5,073 bases of DNA, taken from the NCBI GenBank assembly GCA_018400625.1, contig JAGYMJ010000578.1, forward strand, positions 1 to 5,073, given 5' to 3'. The notes beneath the pieces are model-generated. The model did not search any database, had not been told where the DNA came from, and saw nothing but the letters and a program-made list of their open reading frames with translations. The DNA is from Planctomycetota bacterium (GTDB lineage Bacteria > Planctomycetota > Brocadiia > SM23-32). Shown in pieces: positions 1 through 5,073 of the stretch. The translations under genes were made by a program, and so were the position numbers. Position 1 is the stretch's first letter, and every line of letters begins with the position of its first letter.

Positions 1-485
1 CCTTCGCCGAAGACCTCAGCTATAACCTCGGTCCAATGCTGTCAAAGAATATGTTCAATGAATTCTTATTGCCGTATTATGAAAGGGTTATCCCGCGCGT
101 TAAACACCACAATATCATCCCCTTTATCGACTCCGATGGCGACATTTCGGAACTCGCCTGGTGGTGCAAATCCGCCGGTATCGAGGGCATTCTGCCGCTG
201 GAACGGCAATCGGGCGTTGACATCGCCCAACTGCGCCTCGATCATCCGAACTTGCGATTTATCGGCCACTTCGATAAAATGACTATGTGCAGGGGCGAAG
301 AGGCTATGCGTGCGGAATTTGAACGGCTCTTGCCGACCGCCGCGGAAGGCGGTTTCTTGCCGGCATGTGACCACCAAACACCGCCCGGAGTCTCGCTGGA
401 AAACTATAAAATATATTTGAAACTTTTCAGAGAATATGCCGCACAAGCCGGTAAAATGTCGCGCCGTGAGGCAAAGTTAAAATGA
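1..485 (+). CDS. URO-D superfamily (uroporphyrinogen decarboxylase-like) protein, 5'-partial
   Basis: The reading frame is open from base 3 to the TGA at 483-485, giving 160 visible residues. The start lies outside the window, and the Met at 36 is internal because the family-like stretch FAEDLSYNLGP precedes it. The fragment looks like the C-terminal half of a roughly 340-400-residue URO-D-fold protein. Supporting segments are FAEDLSYNLGPMLS, then FIDSDGDISEL, then a GIEGILPLE strand, an RFIGHFDK strand, and a closing CDHQTPPGVSLENY motif followed by a terminal helix. This pattern fits the broad group related to MtaA/CmuA methyltransferases better than true HemE, whose C-terminal signature (a GNLDP-type strand and a GHGI-type loop) is absent. 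The His-x-Cys zinc ligands of MtaA appear to be replaced by DSDG, although a Cys remains in ACDHQ. A methyl-transfer or decarboxylase-like role on an unknown substrate is therefore only an inference. It sits 51 bases upstream of the DUF488 gene, with no visible terminator between them, and its relation to the following block is unclear. [Confidence was missing from the original entry; 0.5 is a placeholder.]. Confidence 0.5.
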   Translation, partial: FAEDLSYNLGPMLSKNMFNEFLLPYYERVIPRVKHHNIIPFIDSDGDISELAWWCKSAGIEGILPLERQSGVDIAQLRLDHPNLRFIGHFDKMTMCRGEEAMRAEFERLLPTAAEGGFLPACDHQTPPGVSLENYKIYLKLFREYAAQAGKMSRREAKLK

Positions 486-536
486 TGCCCGCTCATTTAT
501 TACGCAAACGGTAAATCCTGGAAGAATACCTTAACG

Positions 537-1166
537 ATGACTAAAAGTATCTGGACCATCGGACATTCCAATCACGACTCCGATCGCTTCCTGGAGTTGC
601 TTAAAAAACACCGAATCTCGGCCATCGCCGACGTGCGCTCCTCGCCCTATAGCCAATACACCGATCAGTTCAACAGGGAGATACTTCAGCATACCCTCAG
701 ATCCAAAAATATCGCGTACGTCTTTCTGGGGCACGAACTGGGTGCGCAGCGCGGCAGCCTCGACTGCTACCGTAACGATCAGGTCTGTTTCGACCGCGTA
801 GCTGCTACCGAACTCTTCCAGCGAGGGCTCGAACGCTTGCGCCGCGGCGCCGATAAATACAGGCTTGCCATCATGTGCACTGAAAAAGACCCGATCACAT
901 GCCACAGAATGATTCTGGTCGCCCGCCAGGTCAGCCTCCACCACAGCGATATGGTGATTCGACATATCCGCGAAACCGGTGAATCCGAATCGCATGAAAA
1001 CGCCGAGACACGGCTGCTGGAGTCTCTGAATCTGCCGATCGACGGCGGATTGTTCCAATCCCGGTGCGATCTTTTAAGTATCGCGTATGAAAAACAAGGA
1101 AAGGAAATTGCTTATACTTTAACCCCTGAAGAGAAGGAAAAAATTATCCATGCCCAATCCCACTAA
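537..1166 (+). CDS. DUF488 family protein (first of two)
   Basis: This 209-residue protein belongs to the DUF488 family, small cytoplasmic proteins of unknown biochemical function. The family pattern is clear: an N-terminal strand and loop IWTIGHSNH (residues 5-13), DVRSSPYS (32-39), YVFLGHELG (61-69), and the signature MCTEKDPITCHR (113-124) followed by a helix. The Cys and His of the last motif, with the Asp-Val-Arg loop, are the best candidates for a catalytic or metal-binding site. Residues 125-209 form a less conserved, charged extension. ATG 537 is chosen because the conserved TIGHS motif begins six residues later and no other ATG, GTG or TTG lies between the preceding stop and this site. 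The ribosome site is weak (GGAAG at 520-524, 12 bases away). It is the first gene of an overlapping block and shares 17 bases with the next gene, which suggests a shared transcript and partnership with the downstream DUF488 protein and helicase. No signal peptide or membrane segment is seen. Confidence 0.93.
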   Translation: MTKSIWTIGHSNHDSDRFLELLKKHRISAIADVRSSPYSQYTDQFNREILQHTLRSKNIAYVFLGHELGAQRGSLDCYRNDQVCFDRVAATELFQRGLERLRRGADKYRLAIMCTEKDPITCHRMILVARQVSLHHSDMVIRHIRETGESESHENAETRLLESLNLPIDGGLFQSRCDLLSIAYEKQGKEIAYTLTPEEKEKIIHAQSH

Positions 1167-1599
1167 AAAAATCTTTACCATCGGTTTTACAAAAAGAAAC
1201 GCGGAACAGTTTTTCACCAAACTCCAGAAAAACTCCGTGAAGAGGATCGTCGATGTGCGCCTGAAAAACACCTCACAGCTCGCCGGGTTCGCCAAAAGCG
1301 ACGACCTCAAATATTTCCTCAATGCTATCGCCCGGATCGATTATGTGCACCGCCCGGACCTCGCGCCCACAAACGAGCTCCTCAAAGGGTTCAAAAGTAA
1401 GGACATATCCTGGGACCAATACTCCGAACAATATCTGGCCCTCGCTCAAGAACGCAAGATCGATGAGAGTCTGGACGATTGGCTGCACGACGGCGATTGC
1501 CTGATGTGCAGTGAGCGTATCCCCACCCACTGCCACCGCAAGCTGCTCGCCGAGTTCATCCAAAAGCATATGGAGGGCATCGAGGTATGTCACCTTTAA
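1150..1599 (+). CDS. DUF488 family protein (second, divergent paralogue)
   Basis: This 149-residue protein is a second DUF488 member, close to the family's minimal length and lacking the C-terminal extension of the first. Its motifs are IFTIGFT (residues 8-14), DVRLKNTSQLAGFAKS (35-50), YVHRPDLAPT (65-74) and CLMCSERIPTHCHRKLLAEF (117-136). The first copy has TIGHS and DVRSSPYS at the corresponding places. The two copies therefore represent different DUF488 subgroups, not a recent duplication, while both keep the M-C-x-E-(K/R)-x-P-x-x-C-H-R signature. ATG 1150 lies inside the end of the preceding gene (17-base overlap) and is preceded by AAGGA at 1134-1138, 11 bases away. The gene's 3' end overlaps the helicase start by 13 bases. 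Translation of the three genes is thus probably coupled, and the products may act together. A cytoplasmic location is expected, and biochemical activity is unknown. Confidence 0.92.
   Translation: MPNPTKKIFTIGFTKRNAEQFFTKLQKNSVKRIVDVRLKNTSQLAGFAKSDDLKYFLNAIARIDYVHRPDLAPTNELLKGFKSKDISWDQYSEQYLALAQERKIDESLDDWLHDGDCLMCSERIPTHCHRKLLAEFIQKHMEGIEVCHL
1572..1577 (+). promoter_or_regulatory. Ribosome binding site of the RecQ-like helicase gene
   Basis: GGAGGG lies nine bases before ATG 1587, inside the coding sequence of the second DUF488 gene. It supports ATG 1587 as the helicase start. That start places the conserved opening TRIICLANSQK immediately after the initiator, as expected for the dual-OB domain. 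A closer GAGG at 1582-1585 is too near the ATG to serve. Confidence 0.75.
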
Positions 1600-4500
1600 C
1601 ACGGATTATCTGTCTGGCGAACTCACAAAAGCACGGCGCCCATTGCGTGGCCGGCGTCGAGCCTGAAACGGGCCGTTGGCTGCGCCCGGTCTCCCAGCTC
1701 AACGACGGGCGCTTGACCCGGCGGATGCGCCTGGTTGACGGACGCGAGCCGTTTCTGGGCGATATTCTCGCGATCCCGCTCACCACTGAATTGTTCGGTG
1801 CAAAACACCAGTGCGAAAACCGGTGTCTCCTGCCGGGCGAATGGACATGTGAAGGAACCGCGTCCTTCGGAGATATCCGGCCTTATTGCAGCCATGCGGC
1901 AACAATCCTCGGAACCAACACCCCCTATATCCCCCTGAACGATATACTTCGACGCCCGCGCGAGCAGAGAGCGTCTTTGGAACTGGTTGAGACCGTCCGG
2001 TTCTCGATCCGCAATATCGGCATCAGCGCTCAGGGCGGGCATAAGTGGTTCGGCGCGATTGAAACGACCGGCGGCGCTCAACTGGAGGCCCGTATCACCG
2101 ATCCCGTCCTGATCGAAAAACTCGAAAATTCCTATCAGCCACCGCCGAACTGTCTCGTCACCATCAGTCTGACAGAGCCCTATACCCCGGATCACTGGGA
2201 AGAGGACGAGCAGCCGTGCTGGAAAGTTATCGCCGCCGTCATCGAGCCCAATGCCTTGGCTGACGCGCCCGCAACTTTCGCCGATCACATCATCCGGGGC
2301 GTGAGAAGTAAAGTCAGCCCCGCCGACGCCACGGCATCCAACATCGTTTCGCAAACACCTCCCACAGTCCCGGCCACCGCACCCGATGCCGATTCATCGC
2401 CCGCTCCTGAGGGTCTCACCGAAGACGAGATTTACAGCGCCCTGCAGCATACTTTCGGCTACCGGCAATTCCGCAAGCACCAGAAATCGATCGTGCGGGC
2501 ACTGCTCGACGCTCAGGATGCTATGGTCGTCATGCCCAGCGGCGGCGGAAAATCGCTGTGCTATCAGCTCCCCTCCAGGCTCCTTAACGGAACATGTGTG
2601 GTGATCAGCCCGCTCATCTCGCTGATGAAGGACCAGGTGGACGGCGCACGCGCGAACGGACTCAGCGCCGCCTGCTTCAACAGTTCTATGGGGGAAGGGG
2701 AGCGCATCGATGTGCTCCGGCATCTCCGGCAAAAGGATCTCGATCTGCTCTATATCTCCCCGGAACGGCTCGTCATGGACCGGTTCCGTCAGGAACTCCA
2801 GCGCGCGGATATATCGTTTTTCGCCATCGATGAGGCGCATTGCATCTCGGACTGGGGCCATGACTTCCGGCCGGATTACCTCTATCTGTCAAAGCTGAAA
2901 GATGAATTCCCACAGACACCCGTGGCGGCCTTCACGGCCACCGCGACGCCGCAGGTGCGTGAAGACATCACCCGCCGGCTCAACCTCCGCTCACCCCATA
3001 ATATCCTCGCATCGTTCGACAGACCCAATTTCTTCTATCAGGTCGTCCCCAAAAAGGATGTCTATGACCAGATCCTCGATTTCGTCGGCGCCCGCCCCGG
3101 CCAATCGGGCGTGGTCTATCGGACCACCCGCAAGGACGTCGATTCCACCGCTGATTTGCTCCAGCAGGAAGGCATCAACGCCCTCCCTTATCACGCAGGT
3201 TTGGGCCAGCTTGCACGCGCCCAAAACCAGGAAGCCTTCAATAAAGACAAAGTCGATGTCATTGTGGCCACCGTGGCGTTCGGCATGGGGATCGACAAAC
3301 CCGATGTGCGCTATGTCATCCACGGCGACCTGCCGAAAGACCTTGAAAGTTACTACCAGGAGACCGGTCGTGCGGGGCGGGACGGTGAGCCGGCCCATTG
3401 CCTGCTGCTGTTCGGTGAGGGCGACGCCTTCAAAATACGCTATTTTATCGACCAGATGGAGGACGAGGGCCTGCAGCGCCGGTCGCTGGAAAAGCTCCGA
3501 CAGATGATGAATTTCGCCGCACTCAATGTCTGCCGTCGCCGCCACTTGCTCAGTTATTTCGGGGAAGACTACGGGCCGGAACCGTGCAATTCCTGTGACA
3601 TATGCTGCAGCGAGGCAACGGCCGTCGAGGCCAACAAAGAAGCGCAGATACTGCTTTCGGCGGTGGTGCGCACCGGCCAGCGGTATGGTGTCACCAAAAT
3701 CATCGATATCGTCACCGGAGCCAACACCAAAGAGGTGCGAAAAAACCGGCTGGACCAGGTCAAGACCTACGGCGCGGGGGCGGACCGCCCCAAAAAATAC
3801 TGGCGTCGGCTCGTCGATGAGCTCATCGGCCAGCAATGCCTGCGCCGCACCAATGACCGCTATCCGACGTTGAAACTCACAAAATCGGGCAAGAAGGTGC
3901 TGCTGGGCGAGAAAGACTTCAAAATTATGCAGCGTGATGACGAGCCGACCGGGGAAGAAGACAGTGATTTGATCGTCGCTGAGGCGGATATCCCCAGCGA
4001 CATGATCCTGTTCGACAAACTCCGGCAACTGCGCACGCAACTGGCCGACGATGCCGGCATGCCACCCTATACCGTGTTCCATAATCGGGCGCTGCGGGAA
4101 ATGGCGGCGTATTTCCCGACAACCGATGAGAAGATGCTCAAAATCACCGGCGTCGGGGATGTGAAGCTCAAACGTTATGGTGAAGCATTCATGGACGCCA
4201 TCCAGGAGCATCTCAATGAAAACCCGGACATTACCCCGCCCGAGCTGGGGCGCAACCGCCCGACAGGGCGGAAAAAAATAAAAAAAACTTCCGCTCCACC
4301 GGATTCAACATACGACATCACCTGGAAGCTTTTCCAGTCGGGGATGGACTGCGAAACCATCGCCGCTCAGCGCGGCCTCTCCTACGGCACGATCGCTTCC
4401 CATTTTGAGCGGCTCATCATGGCCGGACGTGACATCCCGCCGGAACGGCTCCTGACACCGGAAGAACTCCAGCACCTGAGTGAGCTCTTTGAAGAACACG

Positions 4501-4601
4501 GCGCCGACCGCCTGGCGCCGATCATCGAGAACAGCAGCATGGACATCGGATATGAGCAGGCGAAATGGGCGCGGGCATTTTTAGAGAAGGGCGTCATTTG
4601 A
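1587..4601 (+). CDS. RecQ-family ATP-dependent DNA helicase with N-terminal dual-OB-like domain and C-terminal HTH
   Basis: This 1004-residue cytoplasmic protein is a 3'-5' DNA helicase by family, well above the roughly 600 residues of E. coli RecQ. Residues 1-240 resemble the dual OB-containing domain: opening RIICLANSQKHGAHCVAGVEP, WLRPVS at 31-36, HQCENRCLL at 74-82, closing CWKVIAAVIEP at 211-221. A Pro/Ala/Thr-rich linker (241-276) follows. The helicase core shows motif 0 FGYRQFRKHQ (290-299), Walker A MPSGGGKS (316-323, Lys322), SPLISLMKDQ (341-350), DEAHC (415-419) with aromatic loop SDWGHDFRP, TATAT (450-454), GMGIDKPDVRYVIH (566-579) and arginine-finger motif YYQETGRAGRDG (589-600). 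The zinc site is C649, C667, C670 and C673. A winged-helix RQC domain (about 680-785), an HRDC domain (about 803-878), a basic linker (R895-K900) and an HTH_40-like region (about 905-1000) complete it. All catalytic residues are intact. It unwinds DNA during recombination or repair; the OB-like front end and coupling to two DUF488 genes suggest a specialised RecQ, not the housekeeping copy. Confidence 0.97.
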   Translation: MSPLTRIICLANSQKHGAHCVAGVEPETGRWLRPVSQLNDGRLTRRMRLVDGREPFLGDILAIPLTTELFGAKHQCENRCLLPGEWTCEGTASFGDIRPYCSHAATILGTNTPYIPLNDILRRPREQRASLELVETVRFSIRNIGISAQGGHKWFGAIETTGGAQLEARITDPVLIEKLENSYQPPPNCLVTISLTEPYTPDHWEEDEQPCWKVIAAVIEPNALADAPATFADHIIRGVRSKVSPADATASNIVSQTPPTVPATAPDADSSPAPEGLTEDEIYSALQHTFGYRQFRKHQKSIVRALLDAQDAMVVMPSGGGKSLCYQLPSRLLNGTCVVISPLISLMKDQVDGARANGLSAACFNSSMGEGERIDVLRHLRQKDLDLLYISPERLVMDRFRQELQRADISFFAIDEAHCISDWGHDFRPDYLYLSKLKDEFPQTPVAAFTATATPQVREDITRRLNLRSPHNILASFDRPNFFYQVVPKKDVYDQILDFVGARPGQSGVVYRTTRKDVDSTADLLQQEGINALPYHAGLGQLARAQNQEAFNKDKVDVIVATVAFGMGIDKPDVRYVIHGDLPKDLESYYQETGRAGRDGEPAHCLLLFGEGDAFKIRYFIDQMEDEGLQRRSLEKLRQMMNFAALNVCRRRHLLSYFGEDYGPEPCNSCDICCSEATAVEANKEAQILLSAVVRTGQRYGVTKIIDIVTGANTKEVRKNRLDQVKTYGAGADRPKKYWRRLVDELIGQQCLRRTNDRYPTLKLTKSGKKVLLGEKDFKIMQRDDEPTGEEDSDLIVAEADIPSDMILFDKLRQLRTQLADDAGMPPYTVFHNRALREMAAYFPTTDEKMLKITGVGDVKLKRYGEAFMDAIQEHLNENPDITPPELGRNRPTGRKKIKKTSAPPDSTYDITWKLFQSGMDCETIAAQRGLSYGTIASHFERLIMAGRDIPPERLLTPEELQHLSELFEEHGADRLAPIIENSSMDIGYEQAKWARAFLEKGVI

Positions 4602-4653
4602 TATGCAATGACTATTCGGATACAATTTATCATTGTCTGTAATCGCAAAGTAA

Positions 4654-4774
4654 ATATTCAGTGAAACACATTACCGCCGGGCTTGTCAAAGTTATTGTAG
4701 TGCATAAAATAAATACTCCTCCACCGGGACAAGCCCGGCGGCAGGAACCGCTAATCAAGGTGGTTCACTGAGTA
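4654..4774. mobile_element. Putative MITE-like palindromic repeat element
   Basis: About 120 bases downstream of the helicase are bounded by imperfect inverted termini. ATATTCAGTGAAACAC at 4654-4669 faces GTGGTTCACTGAGTA at 4760-4774; their reverse-complement match is 13 of 15. A TA dinucleotide lies at each end, as in elements that target TA, but a target duplication cannot be proved. A perfect 14-bp inverted repeat sits inside, and the middle is AT-rich. There is no transposase gene, so it would be a non-autonomous element. A third copy of the terminal word occurs at 5023-5038, which supports dispersal. Alternatives are an intergenic palindromic repeat of another type or a regulatory array. 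Confidence 0.5.
4674..4741. repeat. Perfect 14-bp inverted repeat with 40-base spacer
   Basis: CCGCCGGGCTTGTC at 4674-4687 is the exact reverse complement of GACAAGCCCGGCGG at 4728-4741. The right arm can also fold locally: CCACCGGG (4721-4728) pairs with CCCGGCGG (4734-4741) around a five-base ACAAG loop with one A-C mismatch. The long-range and local stems are mutually exclusive. No T-run follows on the + strand, so it does not look like an intrinsic terminator for the helicase transcript. Confidence 0.85.
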
Positions 4775-4847
4775 CTCACCTTCAGACGCACATTCCCGTG
4801 CAATGTTTGATTCGTTGCAACGGAAGCAGAGCCATTTTTCACATCTT

Positions 4848-4925
4848 CGGGGCGTAGCGCAGCCTGGCTAGCGCGCGTGCTTTGGGAGCACGAGGTCCCG
4901 GGTTCGAATCCCGGCGCCCCGACCA
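4848..4925 (+). tRNA. trnP(UGG): tRNA-Pro (anticodon UGG)
   Basis: A complete cloverleaf can be folded. The acceptor stem 4848-4854 pairs fully with 4915-4921, including the C1-G72 pair typical of tRNA-Pro. The D stem GCGC is at 4857-4860 and 4871-4874. The anticodon stem CGTGC/GCACG (4876-4880, 4888-4892) encloses loop TTTGGGA, with anticodon TGG at 4883-4885 reading CCA and wobbling to other proline codons. The variable loop is AGGTC. The T arm CCGGG/CCCGG (4898-4902, 4910-4914) carries TTCGAAT. The discriminator is A4922, and CCA is encoded at 4923-4925, so 3' CCA addition is not required. No clear promoter or terminator is visible beside it. Confidence 0.98.
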
Positions 4926-4949
4926 TTCCCCAGGATTCTCACCGGACGC

Positions 4950-4991
4950 ACTCTGTCACAATCCGGACACAACCTGCCACAATACGGACAC
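4950..4991. repeat. Tandem 21-bp repeat (two copies plus a degenerate third)
   Basis: Two abutting 21-base units, 4950-4970 and 4971-4991, match at 17 of 21 positions and share CACAAT(C/A)CGGACAC. A further CCGGAC at 4942-4947 is exactly 21 bases before the CCGGAC at 4963-4968, so a third, decayed unit may precede them. The phase equals two helical turns, fitting binding of an oligomeric protein to one DNA face. On the minus strand the units begin GTGTCCG, reminiscent of the multiple terminal repeats at ends of IS21-type elements. No transposase gene is present, so an orphan transposon end or an operator array are both possible. Confidence 0.65.
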
Positions 4992-5011
4992 TTGCGCTGA
5001 TTCCACGCAAG
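4991..5011. other. Small hairpin after the 21-bp repeats
   Basis: CTTGCG (4991-4996) and CGCAAG (5006-5011) form a six-pair stem with a nine-base loop. No T-run follows on the + strand, so it is unlikely to be an efficient intrinsic terminator for the tRNA transcript. It may help define tRNA 3' processing or may belong to the repeat structure just before it. Confidence 0.3.
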
Positions 5012-5022
5012 GACCATCGTAG

Positions 5023-5038
5023 ATATTCAGTGAACCAC
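5023..5038 (+). repeat. Third copy of the MITE terminal word
   Basis: ATATTCAGTGAACCAC differs at one of 16 positions from the left terminus at 4654-4669 and has the same orientation. It may be the left end of a second element that continues beyond the window, or a solo end. The sequence after it to 5073 does not obviously match the first element, so only the word itself is supported. Confidence 0.6.
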
Positions 5039-5073
5039 GTGAATTTTACAGTTATACATGAAAAATCAGGTGT

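Noticed and set aside
486..536. Possible promoter for the DUF488-helicase block
   Set aside because: No pair of -35 and -10 boxes with acceptable spacing is convincing, so transcription could start here or run in from upstream.
483..539. The URO-D gene and first DUF488 gene share a frame, separated by one TGA with no other stop before ATG 537
   Set aside because: A readthrough fusion is possible in principle, but both proteins end and begin at normal family boundaries, and 17 open codons occur easily by chance.
1623..2354. A 243-codon minus-strand frame opposite the N-terminal domain
   Set aside because: The sense strand carries the family-like dual-OB sequence with a good ribosome site; the antisense translation shows no domain pattern.
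2991..4211. A 406-codon open frame on the minus strand opposite the helicase
   Set aside because: It lies wholly antisense to the clearly conserved RecQ domains, has no recognisable motif, and is the usual by-product of GC-rich codon use on the other strand.
4622..4636. Short hairpin ACAAT/ATTGT after the helicase stop as a terminator
   Set aside because: The stem has only five mostly A-T pairs and no following T-run.
4801..4847. Possible tRNA promoter and the palindrome CGTTGCAACG (4813-4822)
   Set aside because: TTGCAA could be a -35 box, but no good -10 lies 16-18 bases downstream. A 10-bp palindrome alone is weak evidence for an operator.
5058..5073. ATG AAA AAT CAG GTG at the right edge as the start of a new gene
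   Set aside because: Only five codons are visible and no ribosome binding site precedes them.

Overview
The window is bacterial chromosomal DNA of moderately high GC. Coding is dense and entirely on the + strand from the left edge to 4601. A non-coding tail follows, holding one tRNA gene and several repeats. Bacterial origin is supported by Shine-Dalgarno-like sites, overlapping genes and a tRNA with an encoded CCA. The lineage cannot be fixed from the sequence. The URO-D-like methyltransferase-type protein is of a kind often multiplied in anaerobes and PVC-type bacteria (Kiritimatiellota, Lentisphaerota and relatives), so such a source is a weak guess.

Layout. Positions 1-485 carry the C-terminal part of a uroporphyrinogen-decarboxylase-like (URO-D superfamily) protein cut by the window edge. 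After 51 bases comes a compact three-gene block: a DUF488 protein (537-1166), a second, divergent DUF488 protein (1150-1599) and a 1004-residue RecQ-type helicase (1587-4601). The genes overlap by 17 and 13 bases, so they are almost certainly one transcription unit with coupled translation. The helicase has the full RecQ core (helicase motifs, zinc site, RQC, HRDC) and a C-terminal helix-turn-helix. It also has about 240 extra N-terminal residues resembling the 'dual OB' domain.

The 3' part (4602-5073) has no convincing protein gene. It holds a roughly 120-bp palindromic, MITE-like element (4654-4774), a complete tRNA-Pro(UGG) gene (4848-4925), a 21-bp-phased tandem repeat (4950-4991) that looks like a transposon-end or binding-site array, a small hairpin, and a third copy of the MITE terminal word at 5023-5038.

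Biology. The three-gene block is the most interesting part. Two DUF488 proteins with conserved Cys/His motifs are locked to a DNA helicase that has gained a putative nucleic-acid-binding front end. This suggests a DNA-processing module, either repair or defence, with the DUF488 pair as accessory or catalytic subunits. That function is inferred from context; the sequence alone does not prove it.
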